In this document: positions 51,058 to 61,800 of the stretch, piece after piece
Position numbering within the stretch: position 1 is the first letter of the stretch
Layout of the letters: each line of letters starts with the position of its first letter
Assembly (NCBI RefSeq): GCF_013131805.1
Contig: NZ_JABJRC010000009.1
Coordinates: 1-64,000, forward strand
DNA length: 64,000 bases
Direction of reading: 5' to 3'
Origin: Kribbella sandramycini
GTDB lineage: Bacteria > Actinomycetota > Actinomycetes > Propionibacteriales > Kribbellaceae
The notes under the pieces: model-generated
Told to the model about the DNA's origin: nothing
Seen by the model: only the letters and a program-made list of their open reading frames with translations
Databases searched by the model: none
Translations under genes and position numbers: made by a program

Positions 51058-51150
51058 CTGACTCCCCAATTGGGCGTTCAGGGACAAGTTGGGCTCACCC
51101 TAGGCGCGCTCCGACGATTAACACAATGTCCCTTTCAAAACACTGGTGAG

Positions 51151-51156
51151 TAAGGT
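51151..51156 (+). promoter_or_regulatory. -10 hexamer TAAGGT before the orphan binding-domain gene
   Basis: TAAGGT, then 6 nt, then the ATG at 51163, without a Shine-Dalgarno. It repeats the leaderless spacing seen elsewhere. Confidence 0.45.
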
Positions 51157-51162
51157 CGCGAC

Positions 51163-51837
51163 ATGACGAATGTCCGCGCGGATCTGGCCCCCACCGGCGT
51201 CCTGCGAGCCGCCGTCAACCTGGGGAACCCGGTCCTCGCGCACGGGACGCCGGCCGCCCCGGGCGGGGTCACCGTCGACATCGCCCGCGAGCTCGGCCGG
51301 CGCCTCGGCGTACCGGTCGAGCTCGTCTGTTTCGATGCCGCCCGCAAATCCTTCGACGCCATCGTCACCGGCGCGGCCGACTTGTGTTTCCTCGCGATCG
51401 ACCCGGCCCGGGCCGACCAGGTCGCGTTCACCGAGCCGTACGTCGTGATCGAGGGCGTGTACGTCGTCCCCGCCGAGTCGGTGCTGACCACGGTCGCGGA
51501 CGTCGACGCCCCCGGCGTCCGGATCGGGGTGAAAGCCGGTTCGGCGTACGACCTGCATCTCAGCCGGACCGTCCAGCACGCGACCGTCGTCCGGGGCGAG
51601 GAAGGCGTCGATGTGTTCCGCGCCGAGGGGCTCGAGGTGGGTGCGGGGATCCGGGAGCCGGTGACGGAGTTCGTCGCGGCCCAGCCGGGGTTCCGGTTGA
51701 TCGAGGAGCCGTTCATGGAGATCCGGCAGGCCGTCGGCACGCCGCAGAACCGGCAGCCGGAGACGATCGCGTTCCTGCGCGCGACCGTCGCGGAGCTGGT
51801 CGAATCCGGGTTCGTTTCGAGGTCGCTCGAAGGGTGA
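51163..51837 (+). CDS. Cytoplasmic solute-binding-domain protein (SBP_bac_3-like), no signal peptide
   Basis: A 224-residue protein with the amino-acid-binding fold of family 3 periplasmic proteins: LRAAVNLGNPVLA at the start, GVTVDIARELGRRLGVPVEL, then FTEPYVVIEGVYVVP and RIGVKAGSAYDLHLSR. It begins MTNVRADLAPTG with no signal peptide, lipobox or membrane helix, and has no transporter genes nearby. Such orphans may be ligand sensors or scavengers in the cytosol. It is followed 61 bp later by the subtilase cluster. Confidence 0.82.
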   Translation: MTNVRADLAPTGVLRAAVNLGNPVLAHGTPAAPGGVTVDIARELGRRLGVPVELVCFDAARKSFDAIVTGAADLCFLAIDPARADQVAFTEPYVVIEGVYVVPAESVLTTVADVDAPGVRIGVKAGSAYDLHLSRTVQHATVVRGEEGVDVFRAEGLEVGAGIREPVTEFVAAQPGFRLIEEPFMEIRQAVGTPQNRQPETIAFLRATVAELVESGFVSRSLEG

Positions 51838-51898
51838 TGCAACCTCCTTCGGGGTTCGCGACATTCCACGGTCGAGGACAACCGAAAGGGGACCCATC

Positions 51899-54800
51899 GT
51901 GGGATCCGCTCCACGATCGAGATGGCTCGGCGTCGTCGCCGCCGTCTCGATCGCGACCTTTGGCCTACCGGCCGCGGCCCAGGCCGCCCCGGCGCCGACA
52001 CCGACGCGCGCCGGCAAACTCAGCGGTCAGGTCACGCTGCTCACCGGCGACCGCGTCACGCTCACCGAAGGCCGGGTCGCGATCGACCCCGGCCCCGGCC
52101 GCGAGCAGATCCGGTTCACGACGCGGATCGTCAAGGACCGGGTCGAGGTGCTGCCGGCCGACGTGACCAAGCAGCTCGCCGCCGGCCGGCTCGATCCGCA
52201 GCTGTTCGACGTCGCCGCGCTGATCAAAGCCGGTTACGACGACCGGAAGAGCTCGTCGATCCCGGTCATCGTCACCTACAACGGCAAGGCCAAGTCGCGC
52301 GCGGCCGCCGCGGGCGCAACCGTCACCCGGCAGTTGCCGGTCGTCAACGGCGCCGCGCTCAAGGTCGACAAGAAGAACGCGGCCGCCTTCCTGGCCGATA
52401 CGACGACGGCCCGCTCCGCCGCCGGCGTCCAGAAGGTCTGGCTCGACGGCAAGCGCAAGGTCTCGCTGGACGAGTCCGTCCCCCAGATCGGCGCCCCCGC
52501 CGCCTGGCAAGCCGGCTACACCGGCAAGGGCGTATCCGTCGCCGTCCTGGACAGCGGAATCGACACCGAGCATCCCGACCTGGCGACGCAGGTCGCCGCT
52601 GCGCAGGACTTCACCGGCACCGGAGCCGGCGATCGCAACGGCCACGGCACGCACGTCGCCTCGACCATCGCCGGCACGGCGGCGGCCTCGGCCGGCAAGT
52701 ACAAGGGCGTCGCGCCGGAGGCCAAGCTCTACGACGGCAAGGTGTGCGACGAGTACGGCGACTGCGCCCTCTCGTCGATCATCGCCGGGATGGAGTGGGC
52801 CGCGACCGAGGTGAAGGCGAAGGTCGTCAACCTCAGCCTGGGCGGCCGCGACACGCCGGGGATCGACCCGGTCGAGGAGGCCGTCAACCGGCTCACCGAA
52901 CAGACCGGCACGCTGTTCGTGATTGCTGCCGGCAACTGGGGCCCGGACGCCGGCACGGTCGACACGCCGGGCAGCGCAGACTCCGCCCTCACCGTCGGCT
53001 CGGTCAACCGGCAGGACCAGCTCTCGGCTTTCTCCGGGCGCGGCCCGCGACTCGGCGACGGCGGTCTCAAACCTGATGTGACCGCGCCCGGCGCCGGCAT
53101 CGTCGCCGCAAAGGCGAGCGAGTCGAAAATCGGCTTCCCCGTCGGCGATCGGTACCTGCAGCTCAGCGGCACCTCGATGGCTACCCCGCACGTCGCCGGT
53201 GCTGCCGCCATCCTCGCCCAGCAACACCCCGACTGGGACGCCGAGGCGCTCAAGGGCGCGCTGATGGGCGCAGCCAAGAGCATCGCCGGGCAGACCCGAT
53301 TCGACCAGGGCGCCGGTCGCGTCGACGTCGCGAAAGCCGTGCAGCAGCAGGTGGGCGCTTCGCCCGGCAGCCTGTTCTTCGGCCTGGTCGAGTACCCACA
53401 TGACGACGACAAGCCGATCACCAAGCCGTTGTCCTATCGCAACAGCGGCAAGCAGCCGGTCACGCTGCAGCTCGACGCCGCCCTGACCGCGCCGGACGGC
53501 AAGCCCGCACCGGCCGGATCACTCGAGCTCAGCACCCGAAGCGTCACCGTGCCCGCCGGTGGAACCGCGGTCGTGCAGGTCACGATCGACACCAACAGCG
53601 ACGGCCCGACCGGCGCCTACGCCGGCCAGGTGACCGCCACCGCCAACGGCGTCGCGATCACCACGGCACTCGGGGTGAACAAGCAGCTTGAGCACTACAC
53701 GATCACCACTGACGTCGTCGACCCGGACGGCAAACAAGGCACTTTCGAGAGTTTGATGACGTACAACGTCAAGACCGGCGAATCGACGGACATGTTCTGG
53801 CCCGAGCCCGGTCCGGTTCAGCTCCGGCTGCCGAAGGGTGAGTATCTGCTCTACTCGACGCAGTTCATCCCGAACCCGGAGGACCCCGAGGCCCTCGGAC
53901 GTAGTTTCACCATGGTCCAGCCACGACTGGACCTGACCGGGGACAGCACGGTGACCTTCGACAGCCGAAAGGCGAAGAAGGTCACGGTTGCCGCCCCGCA
54001 CGCCGAGGCCAAGATCCAGCGGGCGACCGTCGGCTATGAACGTAAGGAGACACCTGGCGCCGAAAGCAGCCTGACGGTGATGTCGCAGTATCACAGCTAC
54101 GACGCCGTCTACACCGGTCAGGTCGGGCCGTCGGCGCAGCCCGGGGCGATGACCGGGTTCCTCGCGGCGGGCTGGGTGCCGCCAGGTCCAGCCGGCGACT
54201 TCCGGAATCCGCCGTACGTCCACAACCATTTCGATACCTTCCCCGGGGGGTTCCCGACCGGTTTCGACCGGGCGCTGCGAGAACAGGACTTCGCCACGAT
54301 CGAGGTCCCGATCCACCAGGCCGGTGACCGCAAGACCCGGGTCGGCGCGTTCGGAATGGCGCCTGGGATGAGGTGGACCTTCGGGGCGCAACCGGAGTTC
54401 GACCAGGGTCGGACCGCACGACTGCTGGTCGCCGGGCAAGGCGCCGTGTGGATGCGGCAACTCGAGGAGCTCGACCCCGCCGATCCGAGTTTCGCGGCGA
54501 CCATACTGTGGTCGAGGCATCGCCCGTACCAGGCGGGCAAGACGTACCGGGAGCCGATGAACGCCGCTGCCTTCACGACCGCGCCGGTCTGGGCCTTCCG
54601 CGATCGTGACGTGCTGAACCTCTTGGACCACACCCTGATGGATGCCAACGGCAACAAAGGTGAGACGTATCGGGACACCAGCAGCAGCCGGCTGCTCCGC
54701 AACGGCAAGCTGATCGCGGAGTCGATCTACGGCGACGCGTACATCGACGGGCTGCCGCCGGAGCGGGCGACGTACACGCTGGAGAGCACGATGACCCGGA

Positions 54801-55201
54801 AGTCCTGGTCGTCGTTCAGCACCCGGACGGATCGGAAGTGGACGTTCACCTCCGCGGCGACCGATCGTAAGGCGCTGTTGCCGGCGGTCGGGATCCGTTA
54901 CCGGCCGAAGGTCGGGGTCGACAATGTGGCTGAGCGGACGCCGGTGACGGTGCTCCCGATCGCGCTGGAGGCGCAGCGGGACGGGGTGCTGCCGAAGATC
55001 CGGAGTGTGTCGACTCAGATTTCGGGCAATGCCGGAAAGACGTGGTCGAAGGCAACGGTGACCGCGGACGGACGGGGCGGCTACCGGGCAACTTTCGTGA
55101 CCCCGAAGGGCGCCGCGGCCGTTTCACTGAAGACGAAAATCGTCGACGAATCCGGGTTCGTCACCGAAGAAACGACGTACGAGGCGTATCCGCTGCGGTA
55201 A
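51899..55201 (+). CDS. Secreted S8 (subtilisin) family peptidase, array member 1
   Basis: A 1100-residue exported serine peptidase. Signal peptide (about residues 1-27), propeptide-like region with QVTLLTGDRVTL and LFDVAALIKAGYDD, then the S8 domain. The triad is Asp in VAVLDSGID (about residue 217), His in NGHGTHVAST (about 248) and Ser in LSGTSMATPHVAG (about 427); the oxyanion Asn is in VIAAGNWG. A long C-terminal region (about 480-1100) with beta-sandwich-like repeats follows. The GTG has AAAGGGG upstream. It is likely extracellular and degradative. Its leader shares GAGGACAACCGAAA with member 2. Confidence 0.92.
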   Translation: MGSAPRSRWLGVVAAVSIATFGLPAAAQAAPAPTPTRAGKLSGQVTLLTGDRVTLTEGRVAIDPGPGREQIRFTTRIVKDRVEVLPADVTKQLAAGRLDPQLFDVAALIKAGYDDRKSSSIPVIVTYNGKAKSRAAAAGATVTRQLPVVNGAALKVDKKNAAAFLADTTTARSAAGVQKVWLDGKRKVSLDESVPQIGAPAAWQAGYTGKGVSVAVLDSGIDTEHPDLATQVAAAQDFTGTGAGDRNGHGTHVASTIAGTAAASAGKYKGVAPEAKLYDGKVCDEYGDCALSSIIAGMEWAATEVKAKVVNLSLGGRDTPGIDPVEEAVNRLTEQTGTLFVIAAGNWGPDAGTVDTPGSADSALTVGSVNRQDQLSAFSGRGPRLGDGGLKPDVTAPGAGIVAAKASESKIGFPVGDRYLQLSGTSMATPHVAGAAAILAQQHPDWDAEALKGALMGAAKSIAGQTRFDQGAGRVDVAKAVQQQVGASPGSLFFGLVEYPHDDDKPITKPLSYRNSGKQPVTLQLDAALTAPDGKPAPAGSLELSTRSVTVPAGGTAVVQVTIDTNSDGPTGAYAGQVTATANGVAITTALGVNKQLEHYTITTDVVDPDGKQGTFESLMTYNVKTGESTDMFWPEPGPVQLRLPKGEYLLYSTQFIPNPEDPEALGRSFTMVQPRLDLTGDSTVTFDSRKAKKVTVAAPHAEAKIQRATVGYERKETPGAESSLTVMSQYHSYDAVYTGQVGPSAQPGAMTGFLAAGWVPPGPAGDFRNPPYVHNHFDTFPGGFPTGFDRALREQDFATIEVPIHQAGDRKTRVGAFGMAPGMRWTFGAQPEFDQGRTARLLVAGQGAVWMRQLEELDPADPSFAATILWSRHRPYQAGKTYREPMNAAAFTTAPVWAFRDRDVLNLLDHTLMDANGNKGETYRDTSSSRLLRNGKLIAESIYGDAYIDGLPPERATYTLESTMTRKSWSSFSTRTDRKWTFTSAATDRKALLPAVGIRYRPKVGVDNVAERTPVTVLPIALEAQRDGVLPKIRSVSTQISGNAGKTWSKATVTADGRGGYRATFVTPKGAAAVSLKTKIVDESGFVTEETTYEAYPLR

Positions 55202-55214
55202 TCCGTCGTCCAGG

Positions 55215-55252
55215 CCGCCCGTTCACCCGGTATACCAAGGGTGAACGGGCGG
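55215..55252 (+). terminator. Terminator after S8 peptidase 1
   Basis: CCGCCCGTTCACCC (55215-55228) pairs perfectly with GGGTGAACGGGCGG (55239-55252) around a 10-nt loop. It is 14 nt past the stop and is followed by TCACTGTTTTT. Confidence 0.88.
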
Positions 55253-55404
55253 TCACTGTTTTTGCAGCTTCCTGCCATGTCCTCCGGTTCGTGCAACTGA
55301 ATGGGCTAGACCGGACATCTACCGGTAGTGGCCCATCGGCTCCGTTCCGTGAGGGAGGGCGGATGGGCTCGTCGTGAGGACAACCGAAACGGGAGGGACT
55401 CATC

Positions 55405-58400
55405 GTGGTATCAACACCACGATCGAGGCGGATCGGCGTTGCCGCCGTCGCCTCGATCGCCGCCCTGGGGATCGGCCTATCCGGCCTGGCCCAGGCAACA
55501 GCCGCCCAACCCGGGCCTGCCCGGGCCGGCAAGGCGCAGGTCGGTAAGACCGCGCAGCCGGCCACCGTCACACTCGTCACCGGCGACCGCGTCATCGTGC
55601 GCGCCGACGGCCGTGCGACCGTGCAGCCTGGTAAGGGGCGCGAACACGTCAAATTCAAGACCTACAAGGTCAAGGACCATCTGTACGTCGTGCCGTCCGA
55701 CGTCTTCGGGCAGCTCGCGAGCGGCCGGCTGGACCGGCGGCTCTTCGACGTCACCGGCCTGATCAAGGCCAAGTACGACGACAAGTCGGCCAAGACCATC
55801 CCGGTGATCGTCACCTATGCAGGTAAGGCGAAACAGCGGGCTGCCGCGCCCGGGGCGACGGTGACCCGCCAGCTGCCGGTCGTCAACGGCGCGGCGCTCA
55901 AGGTCGACAAGGCCAAGGCGGCCGAGTTCCTGACCGGCTCCGCGGCGCGGTCGGCGGCCGGGATCGACAAGATCTGGCTCGACGGCAAACGCGAGCTGTT
56001 CCTCGACAAGTCCGTCCCGCAGATCGGCGCGCCGACCGCGTGGGCAGCCGGCTTCACCGGCAAGGACGTGAAGGTCGCCGTCCTCGACACCGGTGTCGAC
56101 GACGCGCACCCGGACCTGGCGACGCAGGTCGCGGAGGCCAAGACCTTCATCGAGGAGCCGGTCGGTGACACCGACGGCCACGGCACGCACGTGTCGTCGA
56201 CGATCCTGGGCACCGGCGCGGCGTCCGGCGGTAAGTACAAGGGCGTCGCTCCGGACGCGAAGCTGTACAGCGGCAAGGTCTGCGGCGCCTTCGACTGCCC
56301 GGAGTCGAGCATCCTCGCCGGGATGGAGTGGGCGGCCAACGAGGTGAAGGCCAAGGTGGTCAACCTCAGTCTGGGCGGTCAGGACACTCCGGAGATCGAC
56401 CCGCTCGAAGCGGCCGTCAACCAGCTGACCGAGCAGACCGGCACGCTCTTCGTGATCGCCGCGGGCAACTCCGGCCTGCGGGGCCCTGGCTCGATCGGCT
56501 CGCCGGGGAGCGCGGAGGCCGCGCTGACCGTCGGCGCCGTCGACAAGCAGGACAAGCTGGCCTACTTCTCCAGCCTCGGCCCGCGCGTCGGCGACGGCGG
56601 CGTCAAGCCGGACGTGACCGCGCCCGGCGTCGACATCGTGGCTGCCCGCTCCAAGGACAGCGCCCTGCCGGGTGACAAGTACTTCAGCGCCTCCGGTACG
56701 TCGATGGCGACCCCGCACACCGTGGGCGCCGCGGCGATCCTGGCCCAGCAGCACCCGGAGTGGAAGGCCGCCGAGCTCAAGGCGGCCCTGATGGCCTCCG
56801 CCAAGCCGGCTCCGGAGTTGGGTGTCTTCCAGCAGGGCACCGGTCGCATCGACGTCGCCAAGGGCATCAAGCAGACCGTCGTCACCGACCCGGGCACCGT
56901 CTCGTTCGGCACGGCGATCTGGCCGCACGACGATGACACCCCGGTCACCAAGACGCTGACCTACCGCAACCTCGGCAGCCAGACCGTCACGCTGAACCTG
57001 GCCGCCACCTTCACCGACCCGGCCGGCAACCCGGCCCCGGCGGGCGCATTCGCGCTGAGCGCGAACTCGGTCACCGTTCCGGCCGGCGGCACCGCCTCGG
57101 TGCAGGTCACCTCGAACACCAAGCACAACGGCCCCGACGGCGCCTACTCCGGCCGCGTGACCGCGACCGGCGGTGACGCCACGGTCATCTCCGGCCTCGG
57201 CGTCAACAAGGAGGTCGAGAGCTACAACTACACGCTCAAGGCGCTCGACCGCCAGGGCAAGCCCGCCGAGGCGTTCGGCAGCCTGTTCGGCCCGACCGGT
57301 TTCGTCTTCCTGGAGGTCCCCGCCGACGGCGCGACCGTCCGGTTGCCGAAGGGCTCGTACGTCGCCGACACCTCGCAGTACGAGGGTGACCCGGAGGACC
57401 CGGCGAGCTTCAAGTCCTACTCGCTCGTCGAGCCGGGTGTGAAGCTGACCAAGGACGTCACGTCGGTGCACGATGCCCGGAAGGCCAAGCCGCTCGAGGT
57501 GGCCGTAGCCGAATCCGGCGTCGAGTCGGTGCTCGCGACGTACGGCTTCGTCTGGACGCCGTCCGGTGGGCAAGGCAGTCTGGATGCGACCTACCTCGGC
57601 CAGAACTACGACGGCGCCTACACCGCGCAGGTCGGGCCGGCGTTGCCGCCGGAGCAGATGACCGGCTACGTGTCGTCGCAGTGGGCCAAGCCGGGCGCGG
57701 ACGGCCGGTTCCGCAACTCTCCGGTCTTCTACGGCCAGATGGACCCGACTCCCGGTGCCTTCCCGACCGGGCTCGCCCGCGCCGTGAAGGGTAAGGAGCT
57801 CGCCCAGCTCGACCAGCATGTCAACGTGAACAGCGACCGGCTGCTGGAGCGGGTGGCGTACGCCGCCGCGCCGAACCTCGGCGGCGGCTGGGGCGCCATC
57901 CTGGAGTACGACCAGCCGACCGCACTCAAGGCGTTCGTCGACGACAAGCCGGCCACCTGGAGCACAGGCTTCAGCGAGGTCGTCCCGAGCGCCGACCCGG
58001 AGAACCCGTTCCCGGACCTGATCACCGACGTGCAGTCGCCGTTCAAGGGCTACCAGGCCCGGAAGAAGTACGACGAGCGGTTCCACGGCGCCGCGTTCTC
58101 GACCGCGCCGAACCTGGTGATCCGGGACCAGGACTACCTGCTCGTGCTGGCCAACAGCCTGCTCGACGGCGACGGCAACGCGGGCTTCACCCGGTCCGAC
58201 TCCGGATCGTCGAAGCTGCTGCGCAACGGCGAGCTGATCGGCGAGTTCGAGGGCTTCGGCAACGCCGAGGCGTTCGACCTGCCGGCCGGCAAGGCGACCT
58301 ACCAGCTGCAGACCACGCAGTCCCGGGAGTCGATCTCCTCGCTCAGCACGCGGACCGACCTGACCTACACGTTCACGTCGGCCGCCACCGACAAGGAGAC

Positions 58401-58728
58401 GCCGATCCCGATCGCCGGCCTGCAGTACTCGCCGAAGGTCGACGACCACAACGTCGCCGACCGGACGCCGGTCACCGTGCTGCCGATCACCCTGGTCGCC
58501 CAGCGTGGCGTCAAGGTCCCGGCGGTCAAGAAGCTGGAGCTCCAGGTCTCCGGCGACGACGGCAAGACCTGGCACAAGGCCGCGGTCGCCCCGTCCGGCA
58601 AGGGCGCCTACAAGGCGATCTTCGGCACCCCCAAGGGCGCGAAGACCATCTCCCTGAAGGCCCACCTGGTAGATGCCCAGGGCAACATCACCGATCAGAC
58701 CACGATCGGCGCCTACCCCCTGCGCTAG
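55405..58728 (+). CDS. Secreted S8 (subtilisin) family peptidase, array member 2
   Basis: A 1107-residue paralogue with the same order: signal peptide, TVTLVTGDRV, LFDVTGLIKAKYDD, triad Asp (VAVLDTGVDDAHPD), His (GHGTHVSST) and Ser (ASGTSMATPHTVG), and oxyanion Asn in VIAAGNSG. The C-terminal region matches member 1 and ends YPLR. The GTG at 55405 has GGGAGGG before it. It sits between two perfect terminator hairpins, so it has its own transcript despite the tandem array. Confidence 0.92.
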   Translation: MVSTPRSRRIGVAAVASIAALGIGLSGLAQATAAQPGPARAGKAQVGKTAQPATVTLVTGDRVIVRADGRATVQPGKGREHVKFKTYKVKDHLYVVPSDVFGQLASGRLDRRLFDVTGLIKAKYDDKSAKTIPVIVTYAGKAKQRAAAPGATVTRQLPVVNGAALKVDKAKAAEFLTGSAARSAAGIDKIWLDGKRELFLDKSVPQIGAPTAWAAGFTGKDVKVAVLDTGVDDAHPDLATQVAEAKTFIEEPVGDTDGHGTHVSSTILGTGAASGGKYKGVAPDAKLYSGKVCGAFDCPESSILAGMEWAANEVKAKVVNLSLGGQDTPEIDPLEAAVNQLTEQTGTLFVIAAGNSGLRGPGSIGSPGSAEAALTVGAVDKQDKLAYFSSLGPRVGDGGVKPDVTAPGVDIVAARSKDSALPGDKYFSASGTSMATPHTVGAAAILAQQHPEWKAAELKAALMASAKPAPELGVFQQGTGRIDVAKGIKQTVVTDPGTVSFGTAIWPHDDDTPVTKTLTYRNLGSQTVTLNLAATFTDPAGNPAPAGAFALSANSVTVPAGGTASVQVTSNTKHNGPDGAYSGRVTATGGDATVISGLGVNKEVESYNYTLKALDRQGKPAEAFGSLFGPTGFVFLEVPADGATVRLPKGSYVADTSQYEGDPEDPASFKSYSLVEPGVKLTKDVTSVHDARKAKPLEVAVAESGVESVLATYGFVWTPSGGQGSLDATYLGQNYDGAYTAQVGPALPPEQMTGYVSSQWAKPGADGRFRNSPVFYGQMDPTPGAFPTGLARAVKGKELAQLDQHVNVNSDRLLERVAYAAAPNLGGGWGAILEYDQPTALKAFVDDKPATWSTGFSEVVPSADPENPFPDLITDVQSPFKGYQARKKYDERFHGAAFSTAPNLVIRDQDYLLVLANSLLDGDGNAGFTRSDSGSSKLLRNGELIGEFEGFGNAEAFDLPAGKATYQLQTTQSRESISSLSTRTDLTYTFTSAATDKETPIPIAGLQYSPKVDDHNVADRTPVTVLPITLVAQRGVKVPAVKKLELQVSGDDGKTWHKAAVAPSGKGAYKAIFGTPKGAKTISLKAHLVDAQGNITDQTTIGAYPLR

Positions 58729-58742
58729 TACCCGATGAAATC

Positions 58743-58776
58743 GGCCTGCCCTGGCAACTTACTGCCAGGGCAGGCC
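58743..58776 (+). terminator. Terminator after S8 peptidase 2
   Basis: GGCCTGCCCTGGCA (58743-58756) pairs perfectly with TGCCAGGGCAGGCC (58763-58776) with the 6-nt loop ACTTAC, 14 nt past the stop. Confidence 0.85.
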
Positions 58777-58841
58777 CTTCCCTCAACCTTCGGCACCCCG
58801 AGTCGCTTTACCCATGCAGACCACCACATGGGAGGACTCAC

Positions 58842-61800
58842 GTGCCATCTACCGCCCGATCCAGGCAGGCAGGCGCCGTCGCCGTTGCTGCGCTCGCGAT
58901 CCTGACCGCCGGACTGAGTGCGCCGGCGCAGGCCGCGCCACCGAAGCCGCCGCGAGCGGAGTCGCCGACCAAACATCAGGTCACTCTGATCACCGGAGAC
59001 CGTGTCTTACTGGACGACGGTGGTCGCGGCCTGGCCGTTGTCGAGCCGGGGCCGGGACGCCGCCAGATCGCTTTCAACACCTACCGGGTCCGCGAGCGGC
59101 TGTACGTCGTCCCGTCGGATGTGCAGCCGGACGTCGCGAGCGGCCGGCTCGACCAGCGGCTCTTCGACGTCAACGGGTTGATCGCGGCACAGTACGACGA
59201 CAAGTCGAGTCCCTCGATCCCGGTCATCGTCACCTACGCAGGTAGGGCGAAACAGCGCGCGGTACTACCGGGCGCCAAGGTTGCCCGGCAATTGCCGAGT
59301 GTGAACGGCACGGCGCTGCAGGTGCGCAAGACCGACGCCGGCAGCTTCCTGGCCGGTGTCGGTAAGGCTCGCTCGGCCGGCGCCGTGGCGAAGGTTTGGC
59401 TGGACGGGAAGCGCAAGCCGTCGCTCGACCTCTCGGTGCCGAAGATCGGCGCCCCCGAAGCCTGGAAGGCCGGCTTCACCGGTCAGGGGGTCAAGGTCGC
59501 CGTCCTGGACACCGGCATCGACAAGACCCACCCGGACCTGGCGACGCAGGTCGCCGGTACGCAGAACTTCACCGACGAGCCCGGCGCCGACAAGGTCGGC
59601 CACGGCACCCACGTCGCCTCGACGATCGCCGGGACCGGCGCGGCGTCCGGCGGCAAGTACAAGGGCGTCGCCCCGGACGCCAAGCTGTACGACGGCAAGG
59701 TGTGCGTCGTCGAGGGCTGTCCGGACTCGGCGATCCTGGCCGGGATGGAGTGGGCCGCCAAGGAGGTCAAGGCGGACGTGGTCAACCTCAGCCTGGGCGG
59801 CCCGGACACTCCGGAGATCGATCCGCTCGAAGCCGCGGTGAACCGGCTGTCGGCCGAGACCGGCGCGCTGTTCGTGATCGCCGCCGGCAACTCCGGCCCG
59901 ACGAACGGAACGGTGGAGTCGCCCGGCAGCGCGGACGCCGCGCTGACGGTCGGCGCCCTGGACGAGTTCGACCAGTTGGCCGAGTTCTCCAGCCGTGGTC
60001 CGCGGATCGGCGACGCCGCTGTGAAACCGGACCTGATCGCACCAGGCGACGGAATCATTGCCGCCAAGGCCAAGGACGCGATCATCGGTCGGCCGGTCGG
60101 CGATCAGTACCTGGTGCTCAGCGGCACGTCGATGGCCACCCCGCATGCGGCCGGCGCCGCGGCGCTCCTGCGGCAACAGCATCCAGCCTGGCAGTCTGCC
60201 GAGCTGAAGAGCGCATTGACCGGAACGGCGAAAGCCACGGATGGGCAGACAGCGTTCCAAGAGGGCGCCGGCCTCGTCGACGTGGCGAAGGCGATCAAGC
60301 AGAACGTCGTCACCGAGCCCGGCGCGCTGTCGTTCGGTACGGCGTCCTGGCCGCACGACGACGACCAGCCGGTGACGAAACCGCTCACCTACCGCAACTT
60401 GGGCGACCAGCCGGTCACCCTGAACCTGGCCACCGACCTGAAAGGGCCGGACGGCAACCCCGCGCCGAGCAGCGCAATCGCACTGAGCGCCAACCAGGTC
60501 AGCGTGCCGGCGGGCGGCACCGCGACCGTCCAGGTCACCTCCGACACCAAACACGACGGACCGGACGGCCTGTACTCCGGCCGGGTCACCGCAACCGCCG
60601 CAGGCCTCACGCTCACCAGCCCGATCGGCATCGACCGTGAGGTGGAGAAGTACGTACTGACCTTGCGCGGCGTCGGGCCGGACGGCGAGCCGGTGGCGCC
60701 GCGCGGAATGCTCTACGAGATCGCCGACGACCAGTTGCACTTCTACGGCACCGGAAAGTCCGAGGTGAAGCTCCGGCTGCCCAAGGGCGAGCACATTCTG
60801 GACAACCGCCTGATCGTGCCCGACCCGAACAACCCGGCGAAGAGCTCGAACTATTGGACGGCGCAGCCGAGTCTGCAGCTGACCGAGGACACCACGATCG
60901 TCATCGACGCCCGCGCCGCGAAACCGCTCGAGGTCTCGGTGCCGAACCAGGAGGCCGAGCTCGCCACCGCGGTGCTGGGGTACGAACGCCCGCTGCCGGA
61001 CTACAAGCTGTGGGCGCCGGCGGCGATTCTTCCAGGGATCGACAGCTTCTACACGCTGCACCTCGGCCCCGAACTCCCGACCGATCAGCTGTTCAGCTTT
61101 CTCAGCACACAGTGGGCCAAGCCGGACGCGTCCGGTGGATTCGACAACTCGCCGTTCAGCTATGCGCAGTTCCACAGCGACTACGGCCGGTTCCCGACCG
61201 GCGTCACCCGAAAGCTGCGGCAGCAGGACTTCGCGACGATCGAGCAGCAGGTCAACGCGGTCAGCGACCGGACGATCTGGCGGTCGGTCAACGCGCTGAC
61301 TCCGGGCCGGCTGTCGTTGTGGACCCGCGCCTTCAGCAACAGTCAGCCGAGCTCGGCCAAGGTATTCGTGGAGGCGAAAGCCGCGCATTGGTCGACCAGC
61401 ATCATCGAGCCGATGGATCTGAGTCAGGATCCTCACGGTCTCCCGTTCGGTTGGCACAGCTGGATCGACAGCCCGTACAAGGTCTACCAGCCCGGTAAGA
61501 CCTATCGCGAACGCTTCAACGCGGCCGCCTTCGGGACCGGGCCGTCCGAGCCGATGTGGTCCGGCGACCTGATGCTGCTGTTCCTCGACCCGTTGGTGGA
61601 CGCCGACGGTAACCGCGGCAACATGCTGGTCGACAGCGAGTCGGGCAAGCTCTTCCGCAACGGCGAGCTCGTCTACGAGGTCGACCGGTTCGGGTTCGTC
61701 GTCATGGACGGGCTGCCCAAGGAACCGACCCGCTACGTGTACGAGACCACGCAGTCGCGCCCGTCGCACTCCGCCCTCAGTACCCGTACGGACCTGCGTT

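Noticed and set aside
55477..58665. 1062-codon open frame antisense to S8 peptidase 2
   Set aside because: It is a mirror of a GC-rich coding strand, with Arg/Gly/Val/Asp-dominated composition and no motif; similar shadows lie opposite the other S8 genes and purH.
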